Shown in pieces: positions 1 to 8,741 of a stretch of DNA of 64,000 nt; within the stretch, counting starts at the first letter, position 1; each line of letters starts with the position of its first letter. The notes under the pieces are model-generated. The model was not told the origin of the DNA. It did no database searches and was given only the letters and a program-made list of their open reading frames with translations. The stretch comes from Lachnospiraceae bacterium (lineage in GTDB: Bacteria > Bacillota > Clostridia > Lachnospirales > Lachnospiraceae): NCBI GenBank assembly GCA_016280395.1, contig JAEEGQ010000056.1, positions 92,181-156,180 of the forward strand, given 5' to 3'. The translations under genes and the position numbers were made by a program.

Positions 1-238
1 AGATTCCATAACGATCGACGGCAACCCGCTCACACTTACAGGCGTTCCCTATACTACATCCGATGACGGAAAATGCCTGCGTGTAAACCTCTTAAACGAG
101 TGGGTTGATAAGGCGCCGGACGGCTCGAGATGCCTGACAGCCCCGATCAGCAGCTGCTCTCCCACTGTCGTGGACAAGACACAGCTTGTGGGAATAAAGA
201 ACATTACCATTAAATTCAGGCTCATCAGACTGAACTAA
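1..238 (+). CDS. C-terminal end of a secreted repeat/carbohydrate-binding-like protein (partial)
   Basis: An open frame enters from the left edge (first full codon at base 2) and stops at TAA 236-238, leaving about 78 residues. The piece aligns by eye with the middle of the 732-residue surface protein encoded at 6393-8591: both carry a hydrophobic strand, a short Gly-x-x-Tyr-Thr turn, an Asp-Gly pair and then Arg-Val-Asn-Leu followed by Asn-Glu-Trp. The fragment ends with beta-strand-like alternating hydrophobic residues and no membrane anchor. It is probably a paralogue of that protein, so a second member of the family lies just outside the window. Function is unknown; carbohydrate binding is inferred only from the neighbouring sugar transporter. 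Confidence 0.7.
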   Translation, partial: DSITIDGNPLTLTGVPYTTSDDGKCLRVNLLNEWVDKAPDGSRCLTAPISSCSPTVVDKTQLVGIKNITIKFRLIRLN

Positions 239-271
239 AAAACAAAAACACCGTATTTTCAGCTTTTGTCT

Positions 272-300
272 TTATTTGCGGCAAGTGTTTATGTTATAAT
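272..300 (+). promoter_or_regulatory. Extended -10 promoter of the response-regulator gene
   Basis: TGTTATAAT ends at 300, which is a perfect TATAAT with an upstream TG. The -35 position 17 bases earlier (TTATTT) is poor, as often seen with extended -10 promoters. It lies 38 bases before the start codon of the AraC-type regulator. Confidence 0.6.
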
Positions 301-338
301 GCCTTCGGGAGTAAACAACACTTTCAGAGGCAGGAACG

Positions 339-1880
339 ATGAGATCACTTTACATCGCAGATGACGAAAAAGCTATAAGAGACGGCATTAAACTGTTAAT
401 AGACTGGGCAGGGTTAGGCTATGCCCTGTGCGGAGAGGCCGGCAACGGCACCGATGCCGCAGAAGACATAGCCCGCCTTAAGCCCGACCTTGTGCTCATG
501 GATATCCGTATGCCCGGAAAAAGCGGTCTGGACGCAATTCGCGACCTTACAACAGACGGCTTTGAAGGGCATTTTATTATCCTTTCGGGCTTTTCGGATT
601 TCAAGTATGCCCAGGCCGCAATGAAGTACAATGTCCGTCACTACCTTACAAAACCGATAGATGAAGACGAGCTTGTATCCGCGGTAAACGAGATATCCGC
701 CCTGCTCGACAGCAGAGCGGACGCAAAGTCAAAAGAACAGTTCCTTCGCAGCCGTTCCAAAAAAGAGATAATCCAGGACATCCTTAACCACAGCATAGAC
801 TTGAAGCGGCTGTCTCCCGAAGAGTTCGGGCTTAATGCTGACAAGTATCAGATCGTTGCCTATGAGGATTTTAACGAATCCGGGAAAAATCTCTCTTACC
901 GCTTTTCCGATCTTTTTAATGCTGCGGGCAGTGATTCGGGCGTGTCGGTGCATTTTACCTATAAGGGCTACGACCTTCTCCTGCTGCTCGGCAACCCCGG
1001 CATCATGCGTTTTGACAGATTTCTCGCGCATTACGAGGATTCGCCCGAGGAGGGCAGCCCCCTTGACAGTATCTTTATCGCCTACGGCAGCATAGTAGAT
1101 TCTCTCGGGGATATAACCGATTCCTACAAACAGGCCGAAGAGCTGCTCAGGCGCAGGTTTTTCTGCGTTCAGGGCCAGCATGTCCTCGGTTACAAGGACC
1201 TTCCTTCCGTGAAAAACTGTCCGGAGAAACTTGAATCCTCAAGAATAGACGGATTTACAGGCGAGATAACGGATTTTCTGCAGACCTTCAACAGACGGAA
1301 GGTGGCTGAAGCCCTGTATTCCCTTGAGGAATACCTGTATCATGTTGATGCGGGCATTTCCGAAGTAAAGCTGTTCCTTGCAGATCTGTATCTCAGGATA
1401 AAGGATGTGATGACCCATCGCCACAGCACTGTCACGCTTCCCTTCGATTCAAACTCCGAGATAATCGATTTCATAAACAGACAGCATTATCTTTACGAGA
1501 TAATCTTCTACTTCTCTCACTGCTTCGAGGGCCTTATGGGTGCTCTCGGCCATTCGTCGAGAGACAGTGTTATCGACGATATCCTCTACTACATAGACCA
1601 TAATTACAATACAAACCTTAAGCTTGAAACCATCGCATCCCTGTTCGGATATAACAGTTCCTACCTCGGAAAGATATTTACAAAGACCGTTGGAGACAGC
1701 TTTAACACATATGTTGACAGGAAGCGTATAGAGCACGCGACAAAAATGCTTAAAGAGGGCAATCTCAAGGTTTACGAAATAGCCGAAAAGACCGGCTACA
1801 GCAATGTCGATTACTTCCACAAGAAGTTCAAGAAATATGTGGGCGTAAGTCCTGCAGAATATCGCGCAAAAAACAGCTGA
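339..1880 (+). CDS. YesN-type response regulator, AraC-family DNA-binding
   Basis: The 513-residue protein has an N-terminal receiver domain (about 1-120) with the acidic pair D8/D9, phospho-acceptor D55 in LMDIRMPG, S83 and K105 in LTKP. A long linker domain (about 140-400) follows, then a C-terminal AraC-type double helix-turn-helix (about 415-513) ending in the typical GVSPAEYR segment. The architecture is that of YesN regulators, which work with YesM-type sensor kinases to control carbohydrate transport operons. The gene faces the minus-strand ABC sugar importer at 2082-8591, and a YesM-type kinase lies upstream of that operon at 8742-10553, so the two proteins probably form a pair whose genes flank the transporter. 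Pairing with an unseen kinase to the left cannot be excluded. Confidence 0.93.
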   Translation: MRSLYIADDEKAIRDGIKLLIDWAGLGYALCGEAGNGTDAAEDIARLKPDLVLMDIRMPGKSGLDAIRDLTTDGFEGHFIILSGFSDFKYAQAAMKYNVRHYLTKPIDEDELVSAVNEISALLDSRADAKSKEQFLRSRSKKEIIQDILNHSIDLKRLSPEEFGLNADKYQIVAYEDFNESGKNLSYRFSDLFNAAGSDSGVSVHFTYKGYDLLLLLGNPGIMRFDRFLAHYEDSPEEGSPLDSIFIAYGSIVDSLGDITDSYKQAEELLRRRFFCVQGQHVLGYKDLPSVKNCPEKLESSRIDGFTGEITDFLQTFNRRKVAEALYSLEEYLYHVDAGISEVKLFLADLYLRIKDVMTHRHSTVTLPFDSNSEIIDFINRQHYLYEIIFYFSHCFEGLMGALGHSSRDSVIDDILYYIDHNYNTNLKLETIASLFGYNSSYLGKIFTKTVGDSFNTYVDRKRIEHATKMLKEGNLKVYEIAEKTGYSNVDYFHKKFKKYVGVSPAEYRAKNS

Positions 1881-1885
1881 TCATC

Positions 1886-2000
1886 AATCGAGTAGGCTGA
1901 CGCCTACTCGATTCGACGGGTCATCTCGCGTACGAAGTCCGCTCAATGACCGTTCGCTCAGCCCTCGTCCAGCAAGCGAGCTTGCTGCCGAGGGCATTCG
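1886..2000. other. Consecutive strong hairpins between convergent genes
   Basis: Three inverted repeats follow the regulator stop codon. The first is a perfect 12-bp stem (1886-1897 with 1902-1913, loop TGAC). The second is a smaller GGTCAT/ATGACC pair around 1919-1953. The third is a composite stem: CCCTCG pairs with CGAGGG and encloses a perfect CAGCAAG-CGAG-CTTGCTG hairpin ending near 1995. None is followed by a T-run, and the true terminator comes next. They could be a mobile palindromic repeat unit or a structured RNA end. I see no coding capacity. Confidence 0.55.
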
Positions 2001-2014
2001 CTTATCGCACAAAT

Positions 2015-2053
2015 AAAGCCCGGAACCGGTCAAACAACCGGTTCCGGGCTTTT
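2015..2053. terminator. Bidirectional rho-independent terminator
   Basis: A 15-bp stem (AAAGCCCGGAACCGG with its complement, loop TCAAACAA) is flanked by A-run and T-run, so it can end both the + strand regulator transcript and the minus-strand transporter transcript. Confidence 0.9.
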
Positions 2054-2081
2054 CCTGAGAGGAATAAAAAGTTAGGAGAGA

Positions 2082-3863
2082 TTATTTTTTTGTCCTTTCT
2101 GCTTCTTCAAGGGCGTGCCTCTTTACCGCCTCGTCCTGTGACCACTTCTTGCATTTCTCGTAACCGTATGCAATCGCTGTGTTTATCATCTGCTGGACAT
2201 AATAGTTGAACTCGCCGTCGGAGCTTGCGTAGATCGCTTTCCAGCTGTAATCCACGATACAGGTCGTAACCTGCTTCCAGATAAGCTCGAAATCGTCGTC
2301 CATTTCGGCCTCGGTATACTCGATCGCAGGAGCCATCCTGTAATCGAGGGTTTCCATGTATTCTCCCATTGTCTCGGCACCGGTATAAGCGGTCCAATCA
2401 CGCTGGATATCGTAGTTGCTGTCAAGAAGGATGCTCCTCCAATACTTGTTGTCGTATGTATCGCCTGTAGTATTGGGATTGATCTCATTGACGGACCATG
2501 TGGTGTTGTTTATCTGAAGCTCACCGTCATGGAACGTTCCGCCCGCATAGATCCCGGCCTCTTCTTCGGTCATGATGGTGTTCTCTTTATCGTTTATTGC
2601 CTTCTTTCCGAACTCTGTAAGGCAGGCACGTCCCTGATCGTCATAATACCAGGTTACGCCTTTGGGGCCGTAAAGGGATTCCATGTAGCCGTCAGGGGTG
2701 CACAGCCAGTTGATTATCTGCATGCAAAGTTCGGGATGTTCCGTGTTCGCACCGATGGTCCATACACGGTTTCCGCCGTAAGGACTCATGCCGTAGCAGA
2801 GCGGTACGGCATCCTGGGGAACCATCGTGTACATGTATTTACCTTCTGACATGTGTGCGTCGGTGTTGTAGCTGAGGCTGCCGGCATAGTTGAAGATAGA
2901 GAAGAATACGCCGCCGACCTTAAGTTTCTCGATCATTTCCGTGTATGTCTGTGACATGGAGTTGGGATCGAGGAGCTTTTTCTGATAGAGAGTGTTGAAG
3001 AATTTCAGGGATGTAAGGTACGGGCCGTCCTTTTCAAGTGCATCATGGAAAGTGCCGGTGTCCGGGTCGTATATGCCGAGCTGGAACTCGTCATATCCCC
3101 AGTAAGCTGTTGCAAAGGCCTTTACGTACATTACCATGTTTCCGTCCCAGTCAGGCCAGATGGATACCGCATATGTCGGATTCCCGTTCTCATCTGTCGG
3201 GCAGATCTCCTTCATGCGCTCGAACAGTGTAACAAGGTCGTCAAGGTTCTTTACAACAGGATACCCGAGGGCCTTATAAAGATCCCAGCGGACATCCCAT
3301 GTATAGAAGAACTGTTCATGGGACTCACTCGAAAGGGCAACGGAATGGCCAAAACCGTACAGGGCATTGCTTTCGCCTTCGGTAATGGTGGAGGTGAGCT
3401 TCTTGTTGGCTTCAAGCGCTGTTCCCATGTGATCCCTCATGTACTGGCCGTATTTATTCAGCAGATCGTATTTGTTCCAGTCGAGCAGCATGTCGTTCTT
3501 TACGGCTCTCTTGTAATCGTTGCCGGTCGAACCGAAAACCACTATATCTCCAAGCTTTCCGGCTTCCATACGCGTATCAAAAACACCGTCGGAATCAGGG
3601 ATTATCGTGAGTTTTACGTTGAACTTGTCAAGCAGGAGCTTGGCGCACCATCCCTGCTGTTCTCCCGAATAATTGGCAAGCTGCGAATACACCACGATCT
3701 CAACGGGGTCCTTTTTATCGCCGTTACCGTTATTATTCTCGCCTGCGCCGTTTGTCACGTTGTTTTCGCCGCGCTGGCCGGTAGGCTGGTTACCGCAGCC
3801 CGCAACCGACAGCACCATAGCGATCACAAGAACGATCGCAGTCATTCTTTTAAATGCTTTCAT
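2082..3863 (-). CDS. ABC transporter extracellular solute-binding lipoprotein (sugar type)
   Basis: A 593-residue protein with a lipoprotein signal peptide: basic start, hydrophobic stretch and lipobox SVAGC with the lipidated Cys at 23, followed by an Asn/Gly-rich tether to about residue 50. The rest resembles the large LplA-like class of solute-binding proteins (typically 500-600 residues) that deliver oligosaccharides to CUT1-type permeases. It is the last gene of a minus-strand operon, 49 bases after the second permease. GGAGAG precedes its ATG, and the bidirectional terminator at 2015-2053 ends the operon. No ATPase gene is in the operon, so a shared MsmK-like ATPase elsewhere is expected. 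The substrate cannot be told from sequence. Confidence 0.9.
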   Translation of the reverse strand: MKAFKRMTAIVLVIAMVLSVAGCGNQPTGQRGENNVTNGAGENNNGNGDKKDPVEIVVYSQLANYSGEQQGWCAKLLLDKFNVKLTIIPDSDGVFDTRMEAGKLGDIVVFGSTGNDYKRAVKNDMLLDWNKYDLLNKYGQYMRDHMGTALEANKKLTSTITEGESNALYGFGHSVALSSESHEQFFYTWDVRWDLYKALGYPVVKNLDDLVTLFERMKEICPTDENGNPTYAVSIWPDWDGNMVMYVKAFATAYWGYDEFQLGIYDPDTGTFHDALEKDGPYLTSLKFFNTLYQKKLLDPNSMSQTYTEMIEKLKVGGVFFSIFNYAGSLSYNTDAHMSEGKYMYTMVPQDAVPLCYGMSPYGGNRVWTIGANTEHPELCMQIINWLCTPDGYMESLYGPKGVTWYYDDQGRACLTEFGKKAINDKENTIMTEEEAGIYAGGTFHDGELQINNTTWSVNEINPNTTGDTYDNKYWRSILLDSNYDIQRDWTAYTGAETMGEYMETLDYRMAPAIEYTEAEMDDDFELIWKQVTTCIVDYSWKAIYASSDGEFNYYVQQMINTAIAYGYEKCKKWSQDEAVKRHALEEAERTKK

Positions 3864-3912
3864 AAGCTCTCCTCTCTGTGTGAGACCGGAACTGCACCCG
3901 GCCCTCTTCCTG

Positions 3913-4878
3913 TCAGCCTTTTACGGCTCCAAGCATTATACCCTTTTCAAAATACTTCTGCATCCAGGGATAAACAAGCAGGATGGGAAGCACTGTCACC
4001 ATCGCAATGGTGTATTTTATCACCTTTCCCGAGTTCAGCTGGCTTATGATCTTTTCCAGATCCGAAGAAGACCTTCCCGTATCGATGACCGATGCGATGT
4101 TGCTGGACTGGTTGAGCCAGATGTACAGCTTGTGCTGCAGTGTGTGCAGGTTCGGTGAGTTCTGCATGTTGATGACCGAATCCATGAAGGAGTTCCAGTG
4201 TCCCACCGCTCCGAAGATCGCTATCGTGGCGAGGATCGGTTTTGAAAGCGGAAGGATCACCTTGCGGAATATCATCATGTGACCGGCTCCGTCTATAAAC
4301 GCGCTTTCTTCAAGCTCTCCCGGGATCGATTCGATGTAGGTCTTTACAAGTATGATGTTGAAGGGCTGTACTATCGCCGGGATTATATACCCGAGGAAAT
4401 TGTCCGTAAGACCGAGCATCAGCATATTTGTATAGCCCGGGATAAGACCGGCATTAAAATACATGGTGATAACGAGGAATCTGTACCAGAACTTGCGGTT
4501 CCACATTTCCTTCTTTGTCACAAGATATCCACAGAAGGCGGATGCCACCACCATCAGCGCGGTACCGATGACCGTTCTTGACACCGTTACGACGAAGGCG
4601 CGTCCAAGATCGCTCAATGCCAGAAGATCTTTGTAGTTCTGCAGTGTGAATCCTATCGGATAGAAATTGACATCACCGCGCGCCACCATCTCACTGTTTG
4701 AAACGGTGTTTATGAACAGATAGTAAAAGGGGAAGAAGCATAAAAGTGCGAACAATCCGAATACCAGATAATCGGTGATCAAGAACGCTGCATCCCCGCC
4801 CTTTAGTTTAACATGTTTTTTCCGCTTGTTACAAGAGGCTTTTAGAACATCGATCGAGATTTCTTCCTGATTTGCCAT
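3913..4878 (-). CDS. ABC sugar permease, second subunit (LplC/YtcP type)
   Basis: A 321-residue inner-membrane protein with six hydrophobic segments. It contains the binding-protein-dependent permease loop near residue 215 (ESAFIDGAGHMMIFRKVILP), where the Glu-Ser-Ala and Gly pattern matches the EAA motif contacting the ATPase. The C-terminus MLGAVKG is typical for the MalG/LplC branch. The N-terminus carries about 45 mostly polar residues before the first membrane segment. It is the third gene of the importer operon, 23 bases after the first permease gene. Confidence 0.92.
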   Translation of the reverse strand: MANQEEISIDVLKASCNKRKKHVKLKGGDAAFLITDYLVFGLFALLCFFPFYYLFINTVSNSEMVARGDVNFYPIGFTLQNYKDLLALSDLGRAFVVTVSRTVIGTALMVVASAFCGYLVTKKEMWNRKFWYRFLVITMYFNAGLIPGYTNMLMLGLTDNFLGYIIPAIVQPFNIILVKTYIESIPGELEESAFIDGAGHMMIFRKVILPLSKPILATIAIFGAVGHWNSFMDSVINMQNSPNLHTLQHKLYIWLNQSSNIASVIDTGRSSSDLEKIISQLNSGKVIKYTIAMVTVLPILLVYPWMQKYFEKGIMLGAVKG

Positions 4879-4901
4879 TGCAGGTCTTTGCTCCTTTCTC
4901 C

Positions 4902-6377
4902 TCAGATTATGCTTTCACCGCGAACGGTCTTTGATATCCTGTTCGCTATAAACAGCAATGTTACGCTGACAAGCGTCTTTAACATGCCTATAACGGTGGA
5001 CAGAGGGATCTTGCCTGCCCCGATACCCAGCGTGTACACGTAAAGGTCGAGGACTTCGAGCGTATCCTTCGTTTTTGCGTTTGAGAACACAAGATACTGA
5101 TCCATGCCGTTACTTAGGATACCTGCAACGGACATAAGGAGCATTACCGAATAAGTAGGCATTAACCCCGGAAGCGTTACATGGACCATCTTCTGGAAAC
5201 GGCCCGCGCCATCGACCGTTGCAGCCTCGTAAAGCTGCTGGTCTATGCCGGATATGCCCGCGATATAGATTATCGCACTCCAGCCTATGCCCTTCCATAT
5301 TCCCCACAGGAGCATCTTAAGGTACAAAGCATGATTATCCATCAGGTAAAGCTCGTTGTGCGGAACTCCCGTGAGTTTTGTCATTATGTTGTTGATAAAG
5401 CCTTCATTCGAGAAAATTGCAAACGCTATGGCATAAACAAGAACCCAGCTTATAAAGTTCGGTATCGTTGTCGTTACCTGAACGAGCCTTCTGAACCAGC
5501 CGCATTTTATCTCCGAAAGGAAAATGGCAAATGCCATAGCCAGCCAGCTCGTTGCTATGCCAAGACCGCTCATTATGAGCGTATTGCGCATTACACGGTA
5601 GATATCCGATCTTGTCATAGGGTTCTCGATAAGGCTCCTGAACCACTTAAAGCCCACGAAATCATCCATGTTGAGTGTCCCGGGGCCGGATTTGTAGTTA
5701 AAGAACGCGTATCTCCAGCCGTAAAGCGGAAGATATGAGAAAATAAAGGACAGAACGATAAACGGCAGGAACATTATAAAAAGCTTGTAGCTCGTTGCCA
5801 TTTCGCATTTTTCGTCCTTTGCGGGCCTCGGCTGGAATACCACGAGCAGGATCGCACAGATCAGCTGCAGTATTGCGAAACCAAGCATAAAGAACAGCGC
5901 TGCCGGCAGTTTATCCGTCGCCATGTTAAAGCCGACGGTATCTGCGATCTCAAGGTCCGCCGCTTTGTAAAGGCTGTATGTTGCGAGCATCTTGAAAAAG
6001 CCCGCTATGACCGCTGCCGCGCCGCCAAGTGTAACATAGTTTGAAATGCGCTTCATCTTAAGGTTGCCAAGCGAAATGCATGCGGCAACCGAGAGTATGA
6101 TCACACCGGCCACCATAAGGGCCGATGCGATCATGAGGCTGTATATATCACTTTTGAAGATGTAATTGTGGTTGATCTCATATTTGATGTTAACCACGAT
6201 CCTCTCATAAGACAGAGCGGATGTAAACAGCGACATATTCTTGTTCATCTGCGTAAGTATCCTGGCGGGATTAAACTCGCTGAAAAACACCAGAACGAAC
6301 GCAAAAAGAAGACTTATCCTTGTGGGATAATAGAGCTTGTCCGTCCATCCATTGCTTATTACTATCTTCTTAGCCAT
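4902..6377 (-). CDS. ABC sugar permease, first subunit (LplB type) with N-terminal membrane extension
   Basis: The start is set at ATG 6377 (MAKKIVIS) because GGAGA lies 6 bases upstream; an in-frame TTG at 6389 contains that ribosome site itself and is unlikely. The product is about 491 residues. The last 290 or so form a normal CUT1 permease with the EAA loop EAATVDGAGRFQKMVHVTLP. The first 190 residues add three to four further membrane segments not found in ordinary LplB proteins, which are about 300 residues long. The extension has no motif I can name. The gene begins 15 bases after the stop of the tandem-repeat surface protein and is probably co-expressed with it. Confidence 0.9.
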   Translation of the reverse strand: MAKKIVISNGWTDKLYYPTRISLLFAFVLVFFSEFNPARILTQMNKNMSLFTSALSYERIVVNIKYEINHNYIFKSDIYSLMIASALMVAGVIILSVAACISLGNLKMKRISNYVTLGGAAAVIAGFFKMLATYSLYKAADLEIADTVGFNMATDKLPAALFFMLGFAILQLICAILLVVFQPRPAKDEKCEMATSYKLFIMFLPFIVLSFIFSYLPLYGWRYAFFNYKSGPGTLNMDDFVGFKWFRSLIENPMTRSDIYRVMRNTLIMSGLGIATSWLAMAFAIFLSEIKCGWFRRLVQVTTTIPNFISWVLVYAIAFAIFSNEGFINNIMTKLTGVPHNELYLMDNHALYLKMLLWGIWKGIGWSAIIYIAGISGIDQQLYEAATVDGAGRFQKMVHVTLPGLMPTYSVMLLMSVAGILSNGMDQYLVFSNAKTKDTLEVLDLYVYTLGIGAGKIPLSTVIGMLKTLVSVTLLFIANRISKTVRGESII

Positions 6378-6392
6378 TTTGCTCTCCAAGGA

Positions 6393-8591
6393 TTATTTTT
6401 TCCTGCGTAATAAAACGAATGCTCCAACGCCTGCGAGAACGACAACACCTGCGCAGATGCCGATTATAAGACCAAGATTGCCTTTATCTGCGGGCTTACC
6501 CGAGTCGCCTGTCGGCTGTGTGGGTGTAGGTGTGCTTGTAGCTGCCTTCTCCGGAGCCTCTGTAGGGTTGTTTGCGGGTGCTTCTGTAGGAGTGGGTGTA
6601 GCAGCGGGTTCGTCTGCTTTCTTGTCATAATTGAAGCCGCTTACCGTAAAGGTGATCTCGATGCTTGTCATCGGTGTCTTGTAAGCGCCGATCTGTGCGA
6701 TGTCGCCCTTACTGTAGGTGCTCTCCAGCATAACCTGCATGTAGTTGATGCTTTCCTTGTTAAGCTCCTGGGAACCTTCGGGAAGATCTATGGTCTTACC
6801 TTCAACCTTAAGGCTTATATTGCTGATCGTGATCTCATTCGTGTTGGGGATATCCGTTGAGAGCATGATGTAGTTCATGTGGTCCTGAGAATCGAAATCA
6901 CCCGAAAGATCGAGACCGTCAACGGAAACCGTATATGTTCCGTTACCTTCGATAACAACATCATGGAATTCACCGGGTCTCTTTATCGCTTTGTTGTCAG
7001 CATCCCAGCCCGTTACCTGCATGAAGTACTCTGTTCCGTCATCTGCCTTTACTCCGCGTCCGTAGTTCGGTTCATCAAAATTGTTACGGAAGGAATAAGT
7101 CGGTGTCTGGAAGCAAAGGTATGCATTGTACTTTCCGTCGAGATCTACAGGGCCTGCGTTTGAACCGGCCGGCTCATTTCCGCCCTGGAGATTTTCAAAA
7201 GCACCTGCAACAGTAAAGTAAACTTCGATGGTCTTTAATGCCGCAACCTGCTCGGGTGTAAGAAGTCTTGCGGTTGCCGCTGCCTTGTCGCCCGCCGTAC
7301 GGCAGTCGATGTAGCCCTTGCTGTTCTCTGTTTCAAAATCGGGATTGTTCCACTCATTGTAAAGGTTTACTCGTGTATCAACGCCCATGCCGTCTGCGGA
7401 GCATGTGTAGGAAACACCCTGCAGAGCGATCTCTTCGCCGTTGAGCACGATCTTGTCGATAGTTACGGTAAAGGTGGTACCAAAGATAACTTCGCCGTTA
7501 GGGAGCGAGAGGCATTCAAACTGTCCGCCGCCGAGAGCTTCGGGAAGCTCTGCTTTTACAACATAAGAGCCGTTGCCCTTTACGGTCGCCGTTGTGATAA
7601 CTGCACCGGTATCGGACCAGTCTGCTTTGTTAAGACTTAATGTTGCTTCGGAAACTTCGCCTACAACAACGCCGCTCTCTGTATATTTTCTTACAACGAA
7701 CTGTGTTCCTGCGTAGGAATCCCAGCCGAGCGCGATAACTTCGATAACATCATCCTTTGAAGCCGGAACCATGATCTTTCCGCGAAGAGATGCGGCATCA
7801 ACCGTACCTGCCCAGTTCTTGCCGTCAACGCCGCCGCTTATATCTTCGGTGCCGTCTCCGTCAACATCCCAGCCCCAGGTAACCTGTGCGCCGCCCCACT
7901 CATAATAGGACTTGGTGCCGTCGGCATGTGTAACGGCGATACCGTTTACACACCAGTCGTTATAGCTGAAGGTATCTCCGAGAGATGCAAGATACTCAAC
8001 ATCGATGATAACGGAATTGCATTCGTTGGCAACGGTATAGGTCGAACCTGCCGTCTTGCCGTCAGTATACTTTACGCCGCCGCTTACGGTTGCTTCGCCG
8101 CCTTCGGTAACTTCAACGGTAAACTGTGTGCCTGCGTAAGAATCCCATGAAGTAACGATAAAATCTACAACTGCGCCTTTTTCAGCGGGAATACCGAGCG
8201 TAGCGGTAAGAGTCTCGGTGCTTGCGTTTCCGAGCCATGTTCCGCCGTTTACGCCGTAGGAATCATCTGATTTGTCTTCATCGGCATCCCAGCCCCAGCT
8301 AACCTGTGCGCCGCCCCACTGATAGTAGGACTTGCTGCCGTCAACGTGGTTTACGACAACGCCGTAACCGCACCAGTCATTAAGCGCAAAGGCTTCACCG
8401 TCTGCGGGTGAAAATGTGATATTTGCCGTAATTACGTTAACGTCACCGGTAACCGTATAGGAATAACTCGGTGTTTTGCCGTCTGTATACTTACATCCAA
8501 CAGGATCGGCCTTTACTCCGAACCCGCCTGATGCGATGACCAGAACGGCCGCCATCAGTGCCGCGAAGAATTTTCTAAGGTTCTTCTTCAT
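6393..8591 (-). CDS. Membrane-anchored surface protein with two 140-residue tandem repeats
   Basis: A 732-residue exported protein with a signal peptide (1-28, ending VKA). Two copies of a beta-rich module begin at about 34 and 174 with an exact 140-residue offset; each holds NDWC (71, 211), a SYYxWGGAQVxWGWD core (88-102, 228-242) and a WDSYAGTQF end. Two further non-identical regions follow (about 315-480 and 480-655), then a Thr-Pro linker, one membrane helix (about 703-725) and a RRKK tail. There is no LPXTG. The Trp/Tyr/Asp-rich repeats look like a carbohydrate-binding fold, but I cannot assign a CBM family. It is the first gene of the ABC importer operon, so capture of polysaccharide at the surface is a reasonable inference. 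GAGGAGG precedes the ATG. Confidence 0.85.
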   Translation of the reverse strand: MKKNLRKFFAALMAAVLVIASGGFGVKADPVGCKYTDGKTPSYSYTVTGDVNVITANITFSPADGEAFALNDWCGYGVVVNHVDGSKSYYQWGGAQVSWGWDADEDKSDDSYGVNGGTWLGNASTETLTATLGIPAEKGAVVDFIVTSWDSYAGTQFTVEVTEGGEATVSGGVKYTDGKTAGSTYTVANECNSVIIDVEYLASLGDTFSYNDWCVNGIAVTHADGTKSYYEWGGAQVTWGWDVDGDGTEDISGGVDGKNWAGTVDAASLRGKIMVPASKDDVIEVIALGWDSYAGTQFVVRKYTESGVVVGEVSEATLSLNKADWSDTGAVITTATVKGNGSYVVKAELPEALGGGQFECLSLPNGEVIFGTTFTVTIDKIVLNGEEIALQGVSYTCSADGMGVDTRVNLYNEWNNPDFETENSKGYIDCRTAGDKAAATARLLTPEQVAALKTIEVYFTVAGAFENLQGGNEPAGSNAGPVDLDGKYNAYLCFQTPTYSFRNNFDEPNYGRGVKADDGTEYFMQVTGWDADNKAIKRPGEFHDVVIEGNGTYTVSVDGLDLSGDFDSQDHMNYIMLSTDIPNTNEITISNISLKVEGKTIDLPEGSQELNKESINYMQVMLESTYSKGDIAQIGAYKTPMTSIEITFTVSGFNYDKKADEPAATPTPTEAPANNPTEAPEKAATSTPTPTQPTGDSGKPADKGNLGLIIGICAGVVVLAGVGAFVLLRRKK

Positions 8592-8635
8592 AAAACATCC
8601 TCCTCAAATAGTCTGTGCCCCTTTTGGAAGCAAAA

Positions 8636-8690
8636 ATACCGCGCAGGAAATTCCTGCACGGTATATAGGATACCTTAATCGACTTCGTAA
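8636..8690 (-). promoter_or_regulatory. Possible operon promoter overlapping a large palindrome
   Basis: The palindrome ATACCGCGCAGGAAA...GGTAT (8636-8664) has 13 paired bases with one wobble and, read on the minus strand, is followed by TTTTT, so it may terminate the kinase transcript. On the same strand TTACGA (8685-8690), 17 bases, then TATATA (8662-8667) could be a promoter for the surface-protein operon whose transcript would start inside the palindrome. An operator role is therefore as possible as a terminator role. Confidence 0.45.
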
Positions 8691-8741
8691 AAAAACCTGA
8701 AGGATTTGACATGAAACACTGTAAAAATTCTACCACCCGGT

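Noticed and set aside
3045..4049. Long + strand open frame opposite the solute-binding protein and permease genes
   Set aside because: It runs antisense to two well-supported genes, has no family resemblance, and such frames arise from codon bias on the other strand. The same reasoning removes 13948-14886, 59215-60120 and 35561-36466.
6378..6389. TTG start of the first sugar permease at 6389
   Set aside because: The TTG overlaps the GGAGA that serves the ATG at 6377, which has ideal spacing.
6393..6500. LPXTG sorting signal on the tandem-repeat surface protein
   Set aside because: The C-terminus has a Thr-Pro linker, a helix and RRKK, but no LPXTG-type motif.
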